Positions 37,274-46,021 of a stretch of DNA of 59,167 nucleotides are shown here, one piece after another; within the stretch, counting starts at the first letter, position 1, and every line of letters begins with the position of its first letter. The notes beneath the pieces are model-generated. The model worked only from the letters and a program-made list of their open reading frames with translations, had not been told where the DNA came from and did not search any database. A program made the translations under genes and the position numbers. The stretch lies in the NCBI RefSeq assembly GCF_910585845.1, contig NZ_CAJUHF010000021.1, positions 1 to 59,167 on the forward strand. Direction: 5' to 3'. This DNA comes from an uncultured Bacteroides sp. (GTDB lineage: Bacteria; Bacteroidota; Bacteroidia; Bacteroidales; Bacteroidaceae).

Positions 37274-38686
37274 ATGAACATCAAAACACTCTGCATCACA
37301 GGTGCCCTGCTACTGACGGGCATCAGCGTTTATGCCCAAAAGAAGAAAGAAGTCATAAACGATTCGAACACCCCGTTGCACCTCCTGCAACCCGCCTACA
37401 AGGTGCCCTACAAGGCACTCTCTACCGACGAAGTGAAAAAAGACATCGACCGCGTCCTGCACTACCTGGAAAAGAACACCCCCACGCGCGTGGTGAGCGA
37501 GAAGACGGGAAAACAGGTCACCGACTACAAGAACATGCCCGACGACGCGCAACTGGAGCGCGGCGCTTTCCGCCTGGCAAGCTATGAGTGGGGCGTCACC
37601 TATTCGGCCATGCTGGCGGCTGCCGAGGCCACTGGAGACGCCGCCTACAGGAAGTATGTGACGGACCGTTTCAAATTTCTGGTGGAAGTGGCTCCTTACT
37701 TCCGCGAAATGTTCGAGAAGAGCGGCAAGATAGACCCGCAGATGAAACAGATCCTGACCCCGCACGCCCTCGACGATGCCGGAGCAGTCTGCGCCGCCAT
37801 GATCAAGGCACAGATACAGGACAACTCCCTCAACCTCTACCCCTTGATAGACAACTACCTGGACTTCATCCTGAACAAGGAATACCGTCTTGCCGACGGC
37901 ACCTTTGCCCGCAAACGCCCTCAGTTCAACACGCTGTGGCTGGACGACATGTTTATGGGGATTCCTCCCGTTGCGTGGTATTCTCAGTTGGCAAAGGAGA
38001 ACCGGCAGAAGTATCTGGCCGAGGCTATCCGTCAGGTATTCCAGTTTGCAGAGCGGATGTGGGTTCCGGAGAAGAAGCTGTTCCGCCACGGCTGGGTGGA
38101 GAGCATGCAGGACCATCCGGCTCTTCACTGGGGACGTGCCAACGGTTGGGCGTTGCTCACCATGACCGAGGTGCTGGACGTCATGCCCGAAAACCATCCC
38201 CAGCGTGAGAAACTGATGGGTCTCTACCGCGAACACGTGCGCGGGCTGGCTGCCTGCCAAAGCGGAGAGGGTTTCTGGCACCAGTTGCTCGACCGTAACG
38301 ATTCTTATCTGGAGACCTCTGCCACCGCCATCTATGTCTATTGCTTGGCTCACGGCATCAACAAGGGTTGGCTGGATGCGCTTGCCTACGGTCCGGTGGC
38401 ACAGCTGGGCTGGCACGCCGTGTCCACGCAGATCAATGCGGAAGGACAGGTGGAAGGCACTTGCGTGGGTACGGGCATGGCGTTCGACCCGGCATTCTAC
38501 TACTACCGTCCAATCAACGTGTATGCTGCACACGGGTACGGGCCTGTCATTTGGGCTGGGGCTGAGATGATCAACCTGCTGAACCAGCAGCATCCGAAGA
38601 TGAACGACAGCGCCATCCAGTACTACTCTACCGAGCAGAAGACTACGGAGCCTATCTTCAGCGTGACGGATTCCGACAATCAATAA
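37274..38686 (+). CDS. Unsaturated glucuronyl/rhamnogalacturonyl hydrolase (GH105), second copy
   Basis: 470 residues with a signal peptide (ending VYAQ near 22). It has a GH105-type (alpha/alpha)6 barrel: YEWGVTYSAMLAAAEATGD near 104, NTLWLDDMFMGIPPVAWYS near 222 (LDD being the active-site aspartate), HWGRANGWALLTMTEVLD near 281, FWHQLLDRNDSYLETSATAIY near 335, and GTCVGTGMAFDPAFYYYRP near 398. It is about 95 residues longer than the GH105 at 3555 and belongs to a different branch, so the two probably take different unsaturated oligosaccharides (for example disaccharide versus substituted or longer ones). It is the second gene of the fusion-GH105-rhaM operon. Confidence 0.9.
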   Translation: MNIKTLCITGALLLTGISVYAQKKKEVINDSNTPLHLLQPAYKVPYKALSTDEVKKDIDRVLHYLEKNTPTRVVSEKTGKQVTDYKNMPDDAQLERGAFRLASYEWGVTYSAMLAAAEATGDAAYRKYVTDRFKFLVEVAPYFREMFEKSGKIDPQMKQILTPHALDDAGAVCAAMIKAQIQDNSLNLYPLIDNYLDFILNKEYRLADGTFARKRPQFNTLWLDDMFMGIPPVAWYSQLAKENRQKYLAEAIRQVFQFAERMWVPEKKLFRHGWVESMQDHPALHWGRANGWALLTMTEVLDVMPENHPQREKLMGLYREHVRGLAACQSGEGFWHQLLDRNDSYLETSATAIYVYCLAHGINKGWLDALAYGPVAQLGWHAVSTQINAEGQVEGTCVGTGMAFDPAFYYYRPINVYAAHGYGPVIWAGAEMINLLNQQHPKMNDSAIQYYSTEQKTTEPIFSVTDSDNQ

Positions 38687-38716
38687 CTCAAGTTACACCC
38701 AAGTTCCGCTTGCGAA

Positions 38717-38870
38717 GGTTAACCTTCAATATTGAGAAGTTTAACCTTCAATATTGAGAAACTTAGCTTTTAATATTGTGAAGCTTAACCTTTGATATTG
38801 CGAAACTTAGCTTTTAATATTGCGAAACTTAGCTTTTAATATTGCGAAACTCAACCTTTAACATAACGTA
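38717..38870 (+). repeat. 22-bp tandem array, seven units, before rhaM
   Basis: Seven consecutive 22-bp units fill the 186-bp gap: 38717, 38739, 38761, 38783, 38805, 38827 and a degenerate one at 38849. Two forms mix: TTAACCTTCAATATTGAGAA and ACTTAGCTTTTAATATTGCG. Each has the palindromic core AATATT. Units 5 and 6 are identical. The array ends 2 bases before the rhaM start codon, so it forms its leader. Confidence 0.9.
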
Positions 38871-38872
38871 TC

Positions 38873-39187
38873 ATGAAAAGAGAAGCATTTAAGATGTTCC
38901 TGAAGCCGGGCTTCGAAAAGGAATACGAAAAAAGACATGCGGCCATCTGGCCCGAACTGAAGAAGATGTTGTCCGACGGCGGAGTCTACGACTACTCCAT
39001 CTACTGGGACAAAGACACCAACATCCTCTTCGCATGCCAAAAGACGAAAGGCGAAGAGTCGTCACAGGATATGGGCGCCAATCCTATCGTACAGAAATGG
39101 TGGGACTATATGGCGGACATCATGGAAGTGAATCCAGACAATTCGCCGGTGACCATACCTCTGCCGGAAGTGTTCCACATGGATTGA
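38873..39187 (+). CDS. rhaM: L-rhamnose mutarotase
   Basis: 104 residues, full length for the family. It interconverts alpha- and beta-L-rhamnose so that the isomerase receives its preferred anomer. The proposed catalytic His22 is present in YEKRHAAIWPEL, and the end PLPEVFHMD matches the family. It has no signal peptide and is cytosolic. It links the extracellular RG-I degradation genes to rhamnose catabolism and is the last gene of the operon from 33936. The usual ribosome-binding region is replaced by the end of a 22-bp repeat array. The remaining rhamnose genes (isomerase, kinase, aldolase) are not in the window. Confidence 0.93.
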   Translation: MKREAFKMFLKPGFEKEYEKRHAAIWPELKKMLSDGGVYDYSIYWDKDTNILFACQKTKGEESSQDMGANPIVQKWWDYMADIMEVNPDNSPVTIPLPEVFHMD

Positions 39188-39217
39188 GAGGCGGGGATGT
39201 TTCCCTCATAACCAGAA

Positions 39218-39268
39218 GGGAGGGGGTGTGACAGGATTAGTTCCTGCACATCCCCTCCCTGTTTTTTT
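39218..39268 (+). terminator. Strong terminator after rhaM
   Basis: Arms of 18-19 nt (GGGAGGGGGTGTGACAGGA, loop TTAGT, TCCTGCACATCCCCTCCC) are followed by seven T. It ends the operon that begins at 33936. Confidence 0.9.
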
Positions 39269-39271
39269 AGA

Positions 39272-39364
39272 GGGATACCGCCCCGTCAGCAGTGACGCTC
39301 TGAAAGAAAAACGGTGAGGCTCTGAAAAGAGAGCAGTGGCGCTCTGCGAGGAGAGCGGTATCCC
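39272..39364. repeat. 22-bp tandem triplet enclosed by an inverted repeat
   Basis: Three 22-bp units sharing GCTCTG (39293, 39315, 39337) are bracketed by GGGATACCGC at 39272-39281 and its exact complement GCGGTATCCC at 39355-39364. The rest of the 470-bp gap before the two-component gene (to 39626) holds a short possible gene remnant on the minus strand and GAGTTT-type 9-10 bp repeats at 39532-39570. Confidence 0.75.
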
Positions 39365-39626
39365 CCTTTGAGTCAGCCTCCGCAAGCGTTATCCGAAAGG
39401 ATTCTCATCCACTTCGCCGTTGTTCTGTTCGGCGGCGATGAAGCGGGCCATTTTAACAATCCGGCCCCGTAACGTCAACCGATGTTAAATGCCGTTTTTT
39501 TCGACGCGTTATAGTCGGCAAGGAAAACTATGTGAGTTTCTGAGTTTTCGAGTTCTTGAGTTTCCGAGTTCCTGCGCTGATAAATTATTTGATTATTTGA
39601 TTTTTTGAATTTCTTGAGTTTTTCCC

Positions 39627-39634
39627 TATCTTTG
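39627..39634 (+). promoter_or_regulatory. -7 box of the hybrid two-component gene
   Basis: TATCTTTG matches TAnnTTTG, 24 bases before the ATG at 39658. The CCATGT element is absent at the 40-nt position, so the regulator does not appear to share the promoter type of its presumed targets. Confidence 0.6.
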
Positions 39635-39657
39635 CGGAGTTCTATAACCTATGAAAA

Positions 39658-42600
39658 ATGAAAAAACACCTGCTCCTATTATGTCTGTCCCTGTTCCTCC
39701 CCCTTTTGGAGGCACTGGCGACCGTTGAGATACGCTCCAGCCACATGACCACCTCCGACGGACTGCCCAACAACTCCGTCTGCTACATATTCCAAGACAG
39801 TAAAGGATTCATCTGGTTCGGCACCCTGAACGGACTTAGCCGCTACGACGGCAACTCCTTCGTCACCTTCCAGCCCGAAAACGGACCGGAACACACACGC
39901 GTATCACTGGCCAGCAACCACGCACGCGCCATCACCGAAGACCGAAACGGATTCCTATGGATAGAAACCTCCGGAGAATACTTCAACTGCTACGACCCAA
40001 GGCAAGAACGCTTCGTCGACTTCACCGGATGCAACGCACACCGCCAGCACTACGACCGAAAACTCGAAACCGCCGACGGCGACATCTGGCTCTGGAACAA
40101 CCACAACGGATGCCGACACATCCGCTACGCAAACGGCAAATTCACCTCCGTAGCCTACAAGAAAGATCTCGGAAACCTCCCCTCAAACCACGTCTCCTAC
40201 GTCTACCAAGACCAACAGGGAAACATCTGGATCGGAACCAACCAAGGCGTAGCCCAAATCAACACCCGACAAAGCACCGCCGCCACCCCAACCATCACAG
40301 TCGACCCCAACGACGCCTTCGCCGCCCAATCCTTCGGACAAGCCACCTTCTTCCTCTCCCGCCGAGGACTCATCTCGAAGAAAGAACCCGCCGCCCCCAC
40401 CGCCACCCCCATCACCCGACTCCCCGACAACGCCACCCCCACCACCGTCTACGGCACCCTCCGCCTCGACGACGACTGGGTCATATTCACCTCCGCCGGC
40501 GGATTCATCTTCAACATGAACACCCACCGCACAACCCGGCAACCCCAACTCGACATCCCCAACGGAAACGTCATCACCGACAACCTCGGCAACTACTGGG
40601 TATACAACCACACAGGCAACGTCCGATACATCAACGCCCGCACACGCGCCGTCAAAACCTTCCGCCTCAGCCCCCCCGACAAGCTGAACTACGTCGACAT
40701 GGAACGCTACCACGTCGTACACGACTCCAGAGGCATCATCTGGATATCCACCTACGGCAACGGACTCTTCGCCTACGACACCCTCACCCAAGAACTCCAG
40801 CACTTCGAATTCCAGATAGACAGCTTCAGCCACATCAGCTCCAACTACCTCCAATACATCATCGAAGACAGCTCCGGAACCATCTGGACCAGCTCCGAAT
40901 ACGCCGGAGTCACCCGACTCACCATCCTCAACCAAGGCATACAGCGCATCTACCCCGAAGCCAGCTCACTATCCGACCGCTCAAACACCGTCAGGATGCT
41001 CACCCGCCTGACGAACAACGACATCTGCATCGGCACCCGAGGAGGAGGACTCTACACCTACGACCCCCAAGTAAGCACCCAGAAAAACAAACGCCAACTC
41101 AGCACCAACATCTACGCCATAGCCGAAGATCACGACGGAACCCTCTGGATGGGAAGCCGGGGCAACGGACTCTCCATAGGCGGACAACGGTACGTCAGAG
41201 AAAACACAAACCCCGCCTCCATCGCCAACAACAACATCTTCACCCTGCTCTGCGACCGCAAAGGACGAATGTGGGTAGGAACCTTCGGCGGCGGACTCGA
41301 CCTCGCCCGCAAAGAAGAACACGGATACACCTTCCGACACTTCTTCGACAAAGGATTCGGACAACAACGCACACGCACCCTGCTCGAAGACCGAAACGGA
41401 TGGATATGGGTAGGAAACAACGACGGAGTATACCTATTCCAGCCCGACTCCCTCATCGCCGACTCCACCAACTACCTGATATACAACTACAACAACCGCA
41501 AACTGCGCAGCAACGAAATCAAAAGCATCTACCAAGACACCCAAGGACGCATCTGGATCGGCACCTCCGGAGGAGGCCTGAGCATGTGCAACCCCGAAGG
41601 AGACTACAACCAACTCAGCTTCAAGCACTACAACACCAACAACGGACTGGTGAACAACATGGTACAAGCCATCATCGAAGACGATCAACACCGCCTCTGG
41701 ATCTCCACCGAATACGGCATCTCCCGCTTCGATCCCGAACGGCAGACCTTCGACAACTTCTTCTTCTCGCCCTACACCCTGGGCGACGTCTACAGCGACA
41801 ACAGCGCCTGCATCAGCCAAGACGGACGGCTGCTGTTCGGCACCAACTACGGCCTACTCGTCATCAACCCCCAACAGATCAGGAAACACAACGCCGCCCC
41901 TCCCGTCGTCACCTTCACCAACCTCCAGGTGAACGGCACCTCCATGCGCCCGCGAGACACAGACTCCCCGCTGAAGAACGCCATGATGTACACCAACGAA
42001 ATCCGGCTGAAGTATTTCCAAAACTCCTTCACCATCGATTTCACCACCTTCGACTACTCCGAAAGCAACAGCTACACCTATACCTACCGCCTCGAAAACT
42101 ACGACAAAGAGTGGAGCAAACCCTCCCCCCTCAGCTTCGCCTCCTACAAGAACCTGCCACCGGGCACCTACAGCCTGCACGTCAAAGTATGCAACGCCAC
42201 AGGCGTCTCAGCCGACCGGGAAGCCGTACTGAAAATCATCGTGACCCCACCCTTCTGGAAGACGACATGGGCATTCCTCATCTATGCGGTACTCCTCATC
42301 GCCATCCTGTACATCGCCTACCGACTGGTGCTCAACTTCCACTTCCTGCGCAATAAAGTAGAGATGGAAAAACAACTGACCGAATACAAACTGGTCTTCT
42401 TCACCAACATCTCACACGAGTTCCGCACCCCCCTGACCCTGATTCAAGGTGCATTCGAAAAGATACAGAGCATAGAGAAAATACCCCAAGAGATGGAAAA
42501 CTCACTGAAGGTGATGAACAAAAGTACCCAGCGCATGCTGCGTCTGATCAACCAGCTGCTGGAATTCCGCAAGATGCAGAACAACAAACTGGCACTCTCG

Positions 42601-44226
42601 CTCGAAGAGACCGACGTCATGGGTTTCCTGCACGAGATATTCCTCAGCTTCCAAGACACGGCAGCATCCAAGAACATGGACTTCCGGTTCCAGCCCTCAG
42701 CGGCCTTCCATAAGATGTTCATCGACAAAGGCAACCTGGACAAAGTAGTCTACAACCTACTGTCCAACGCCTTCAAATACACCCCAAGCAACGGGAAAGT
42801 CACCCTCTCCGCCATCGTAGACAAAGAGAAGAAGAGCCTGGTCATCTCCGTGTCAGACACCGGCATCGGCATAGCCCAAGAGAAACGGGGCGAACTGTTC
42901 AAGCGCTTCATGCAAAGCAACTTCTCCAGCAACAGCACCGGAATAGGCCTCCACCTCACCCGCGAACTGGTCAACGTGCACAAAGGCACCATCACCTACG
43001 ATGAAAATCCGGGCGGAGGCTCCGTCTTCACCGTCTCCCTCCCCACCACCACAGACGCGTACGAAGAGAAAGACTTCCTCATCCCTCACAATGCTTTCCC
43101 GAAAGAAAAACCCTACGAGCATGAGCATGAAGAAGAGCATGAACATGAATATGAGTATGCAGAAGAGCATAAGCATAAGTATGAGTATGCAGAAGAACAT
43201 GAGCATAAACATGAACATGGGCATGAACATGAATATGAAGAAAAGCATGAGCATGATAAAGAGCATAAGGAAAAGCATGAGGTAGATTATAAGGTAGAAT
43301 ATGAGCATGAGGAAAAGCATGAGGAAGAGCATAAAGAAGAGACCGCCCTTCTGGAAATCAGCCAAACAGAAGCAAAGGCGACAACATCCAATCCTTATAA
43401 ACTGCTCATCATAGAGGATGACAACGATGTGCGCGAGTTCCTGAAAGAAGAGTTCAAACCCTACTTCGACGTGGAGACCGAGGCCGACGGCCTTTCAGGT
43501 CTGGAGCGCGCACGTACGTACGATGCCGACCTCATCATCTGCGACGTACTGATGCCGGGTCTGACGGGCTTCGAGGTGACCCGCAAACTGAAGAATGACT
43601 TCGACACCAGCCACATCCCCATCATCCTGCTGACTGCCATGAGCTCGGCAGAAAATCACCTGAAAGGCGTGGAAAGCGGTGCGGATGCGTACATAACCAA
43701 ACCATTCAACCCCAAGCTGCTGCTGGCAAGAGCATTCCAGCTGATCAACCAACGGGAGAAACTGCGGAAGAAATTCTCGGACGACCCCAACATGGTAGCG
43801 CCTACCATCTGCACGTCGGAGAAAGACAAGCAATTTGCCGCCAAGTTGCAAGAGATACTGGAGCAGCAGATCGGCAACAGCCAGTTTGCCGTAGACGATC
43901 TGGCTGCCATAATGGGCCTCGGACGCTCTACGTTCTACCGCAAGGTGCGTGGGGTGACGGGGTATTCGCCCAACGAATATATGCGCATCATCCGAATGAA
44001 GAAAGCGGCGGAGCTGTTACTCGAAAACCGTTATACGGTGGCGGAAGTATCCTATAAGGTGGGTATCGAAGACCCGTTCTACTTCAGCAAGTGCTTCAAG
44101 AAGCAGTTCGGACATTCACCTTCCGTCTATCTGCGGGGGAAAAATGACGCAGGAGAGAAAGAAGGGGATAAAGAAAGTGGGAAAGAAAAAAGTGGTAATA
44201 AAAAAGGTAATAAAGAAGAGGCATAA
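39658..44226 (+). CDS. Hybrid two-component system sensor-regulator (HTCS)
   Basis: 1522 residues. A signal peptide (1-22) is followed by a periplasmic sensor of two propellers with Reg_prop repeats (IWFGTLNGLSRYDG, IWIGTNQGVAQIN, MWVGTFGGGLDLA, IWIGTSGGGLSM; about 25-760), a Y_Y_Y domain (to about 855) and a membrane helix (about 871-892). Then come HisKA with His920 in NISHEFRTPLTL, HATPase (NLLSNAFKYTP, DTGIGI, STGIGLHL; to about 1140), a receiver with Asp1296 in IICDVLMPG and Lys in ITKPFN, and an AraC-type DNA-binding domain (about 1395-1495). It should sense an RG-I oligosaccharide and activate the locus. Two oddities: a 75-residue Glu/His linker (1154-1228) and a Lys/Glu/Gly tail. The sensor part has strongly C-ending codons. 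Confidence 0.95.
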   Translation: MKKHLLLLCLSLFLPLLEALATVEIRSSHMTTSDGLPNNSVCYIFQDSKGFIWFGTLNGLSRYDGNSFVTFQPENGPEHTRVSLASNHARAITEDRNGFLWIETSGEYFNCYDPRQERFVDFTGCNAHRQHYDRKLETADGDIWLWNNHNGCRHIRYANGKFTSVAYKKDLGNLPSNHVSYVYQDQQGNIWIGTNQGVAQINTRQSTAATPTITVDPNDAFAAQSFGQATFFLSRRGLISKKEPAAPTATPITRLPDNATPTTVYGTLRLDDDWVIFTSAGGFIFNMNTHRTTRQPQLDIPNGNVITDNLGNYWVYNHTGNVRYINARTRAVKTFRLSPPDKLNYVDMERYHVVHDSRGIIWISTYGNGLFAYDTLTQELQHFEFQIDSFSHISSNYLQYIIEDSSGTIWTSSEYAGVTRLTILNQGIQRIYPEASSLSDRSNTVRMLTRLTNNDICIGTRGGGLYTYDPQVSTQKNKRQLSTNIYAIAEDHDGTLWMGSRGNGLSIGGQRYVRENTNPASIANNNIFTLLCDRKGRMWVGTFGGGLDLARKEEHGYTFRHFFDKGFGQQRTRTLLEDRNGWIWVGNNDGVYLFQPDSLIADSTNYLIYNYNNRKLRSNEIKSIYQDTQGRIWIGTSGGGLSMCNPEGDYNQLSFKHYNTNNGLVNNMVQAIIEDDQHRLWISTEYGISRFDPERQTFDNFFFSPYTLGDVYSDNSACISQDGRLLFGTNYGLLVINPQQIRKHNAAPPVVTFTNLQVNGTSMRPRDTDSPLKNAMMYTNEIRLKYFQNSFTIDFTTFDYSESNSYTYTYRLENYDKEWSKPSPLSFASYKNLPPGTYSLHVKVCNATGVSADREAVLKIIVTPPFWKTTWAFLIYAVLLIAILYIAYRLVLNFHFLRNKVEMEKQLTEYKLVFFTNISHEFRTPLTLIQGAFEKIQSIEKIPQEMENSLKVMNKSTQRMLRLINQLLEFRKMQNNKLALSLEETDVMGFLHEIFLSFQDTAASKNMDFRFQPSAAFHKMFIDKGNLDKVVYNLLSNAFKYTPSNGKVTLSAIVDKEKKSLVISVSDTGIGIAQEKRGELFKRFMQSNFSSNSTGIGLHLTRELVNVHKGTITYDENPGGGSVFTVSLPTTTDAYEEKDFLIPHNAFPKEKPYEHEHEEEHEHEYEYAEEHKHKYEYAEEHEHKHEHGHEHEYEEKHEHDKEHKEKHEVDYKVEYEHEEKHEEEHKEETALLEISQTEAKATTSNPYKLLIIEDDNDVREFLKEEFKPYFDVETEADGLSGLERARTYDADLIICDVLMPGLTGFEVTRKLKNDFDTSHIPIILLTAMSSAENHLKGVESGADAYITKPFNPKLLLARAFQLINQREKLRKKFSDDPNMVAPTICTSEKDKQFAAKLQEILEQQIGNSQFAVDDLAAIMGLGRSTFYRKVRGVTGYSPNEYMRIIRMKKAAELLLENRYTVAEVSYKVGIEDPFYFSKCFKKQFGHSPSVYLRGKNDAGEKEGDKESGKEKSGNKKGNKEEA
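43117..43341 (+). repeat. Coding repeat for a Glu/His-rich linker in the HTCS
   Basis: 225 bases of GAG/GAA, CAT and AAG/TAT codons encode 75 residues with 32 Glu, 19 His, 10 Lys and 7 Tyr, between the kinase and receiver domains. Codon choice (CAT, TAT, AAG) differs sharply from the C-ending codons around it, as expected for a hexanucleotide expansion. Confidence 0.95.
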
Positions 44227-44313
44227 AAAGAGGAAAGAAAGCGTAAAACAAAAAGAAGGCATTTAACGAAAAGAAGCATTTAACGAAAAGAAAGCGAAAA
44301 GAAAGCATTTAAC

Positions 44314-44358
44314 GAAAGAAGGCACTGCGTGAAGTCGTTCACACAGTGCCTTTCTTTC
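44314..44358. terminator. Convergent terminator between HTCS and guaA
   Basis: A 20-bp stem with a GTCG loop (GAAAGAAGGCACTGCGTGAA against TTCACACAGTGCCTTTCTTTC, with a small bulge) lies between the two stop codons and is A-rich on one side and T-rich on the other. Before it, GCATTTAACGAAA recurs three times (44259, 44276, 44305). Confidence 0.8.
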
Positions 44359-44384
44359 TATAATCTCTCTATCTTTCTACCGTA

Positions 44385-45938
44385 TTATTCCCACTCTATT
44401 GTTGCGGGCGGTTTTGACGAAATATCGTACGTCACGCGGTTCACACCTTTCACCTTATTAATAATATCGTTGGATACTTTTCCCAAGAATTCGTATGGCA
44501 AGTGTGCCCAGTCTGCCGTCATGGCATCTGTAGAAGTCACCGCACGGAGGGCAACGGCACGTTCGTATGTGCGCTCATCGCCCATCACACCTACCGACTG
44601 CACCGGAAGCAGAATGACTCCCGCCTGCCATACCTGATGATAGAGCGAAGTTTCATTGCCGTCTGCATCCTTCACCTTCCAGTCGCGCAGACCCTGTATG
44701 AAGATATCATCCGCATTCTGCAGGATAGCCACCTTTTCGGGAGTAATGTCACCCAGGATGCGCACTGCCAATCCCGGTCCCGGGAAAGGATGACGGGTAA
44801 TCAGGTGTTCGGGCATGCCCAGCTCACGGCCCACGCGGCGGACTTCATCCTTAAACAGCAAACGCAACGGCTCGCAAAGCTTCAGATTCATCTTCTCTGG
44901 CAGACCGCCCACATTGTGATGGCTCTTGATGACCGTCCCGGTGATGGAAAGCGACTCTATGCAATCGGGGTAGATAGTGCCCTGCGCCAACCATTTCACA
45001 TCCTCAATCTTATGAGCTTCGGCATCAAACACATCGATAAAGCCCTTGCCTATGATCTTACGTTTCTTCTCCGGCTCTACCACACCGGCCAGTTCTGCAA
45101 AGAACTTGGCGCTGGCATCGACGCCAATCACATTCAGTCCCAGACATTCATAGTCGTGCAGCACATTCTTGAACTCGTTCTTGCGAAGCATGCCGTGGTC
45201 TACGAAGATACAAGTCAGATTCTTACCAATAGCCCGGTTCAACAGGACAGCGGCAACCGATGAATCCACACCACCGCTCAGACCAAGCACAACTTTGTCA
45301 TTGCCCAACTGTTCCTTCAACTCGGCAACCGTGATCTCAATGAACGAAGCCGCGCTCCAGTCCTGCTTGCAACCGCAAACGTCTACCACGAAATTCCGCA
45401 GCATCTGTGTGCCATCTTCCGAATGGAACACTTCCGGATGGAACTGTACGCCCCAAACCTGCTCATTCTCTATCTGATAGGCAGCAATCTCCACCTTATC
45501 CGTAGAAGCAATTTTCTTGAAACCGGAAGGAATGGCGGTGATGGTGTCACCGTGGCTCATCCACACCTGTGTGCCTTCTTTCACACCTTTAAACAGCACG
45601 TTCTCCTTGTCAAAGGAACTCAAATGTGCGCGTCCGTACTCGCGGCTTCCGGCAGGTTCCACTCTGCCGCCGTTCGTATACGAAATGAACTGTGCACCGT
45701 AGCAAATGCCCAAAATAGGATACTTGCCGCGGATCTCATTCAAATCAACCTTGAATGCACTTTCATCATATACGGAAAACGGACTGCCCGAGAGAATAAC
45801 TCCCTTCACGCTTTCATCCCCTTTCGGAAATTTATTATAAGGAACAATTTCACAATAGGTATTCAGTTCACGGACACGACGGCCAATGAGCTGCGTAGTC
45901 TGCGAACCGAAGTCAAGAATGATAATCTTTTCCTGCAT
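44385..45938 (-). CDS. guaA: GMP synthase (glutamine-hydrolysing)
   Basis: 517 residues. It converts XMP to GMP with ATP and glutamine (EC 6.3.5.2). The class I amidotransferase domain (about 1-195) has the nucleophile Cys in GICYGAQ near 79 and the His/Glu of VQFHPEVFHSED near 173. The ATP-pyrophosphatase domain has the P-loop GLSGGVDSSVAA near 222. The dimerisation domain ends TYDISSKPPATIEWE, which is standard. It is an essential purine gene, cytosolic, and marks the right boundary of the pectin locus. It is convergent with the HTCS gene and transcribed alone. Confidence 0.97.
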   Translation of the reverse strand: MQEKIIILDFGSQTTQLIGRRVRELNTYCEIVPYNKFPKGDESVKGVILSGSPFSVYDESAFKVDLNEIRGKYPILGICYGAQFISYTNGGRVEPAGSREYGRAHLSSFDKENVLFKGVKEGTQVWMSHGDTITAIPSGFKKIASTDKVEIAAYQIENEQVWGVQFHPEVFHSEDGTQMLRNFVVDVCGCKQDWSAASFIEITVAELKEQLGNDKVVLGLSGGVDSSVAAVLLNRAIGKNLTCIFVDHGMLRKNEFKNVLHDYECLGLNVIGVDASAKFFAELAGVVEPEKKRKIIGKGFIDVFDAEAHKIEDVKWLAQGTIYPDCIESLSITGTVIKSHHNVGGLPEKMNLKLCEPLRLLFKDEVRRVGRELGMPEHLITRHPFPGPGLAVRILGDITPEKVAILQNADDIFIQGLRDWKVKDADGNETSLYHQVWQAGVILLPVQSVGVMGDERTYERAVALRAVTSTDAMTADWAHLPYEFLGKVSNDIINKVKGVNRVTYDISSKPPATIEWE

Positions 45939-45972
45939 ATAATTCGATATGAATTTAGTTTAAAATAGTCCG

Positions 45973-45980
45973 CAAAAATA
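45973..45980 (-). promoter_or_regulatory. -7 box of guaA
   Basis: Minus-strand TATTTTTG matches TAnnTTTG, 34 bases before the start codon. Confidence 0.6.
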
Positions 45981-46021
45981 GAAAAAACTGGAGAATTATC
46001 AGGAATTACAAGGCAAAAATC

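Noticed and set aside
37310..38683. A 457-codon antisense frame covering the second GH105
   Set aside because: It mirrors the sense gene codon structure, has no recognisable family and no promoter.
38717..38870. CRISPR array
   Set aside because: Units are directly adjacent with no spacers, the period is 22 bp and no cas genes are present. The same holds for the arrays at 80 and 55158.
39957..42356. A 799-codon open frame on the same strand as the HTCS sensor
   Set aside because: It is Arg/His/Pro-rich with no domain, and exists because C-ending codons of the real gene remove stops from the other frame.
42853..43365. Antisense frame encoding a very hydrophobic Met/Leu/Phe protein
   Set aside because: It is the complement of the Glu/His-codon repeat (CTC, ATG, TTC), not a membrane protein gene.
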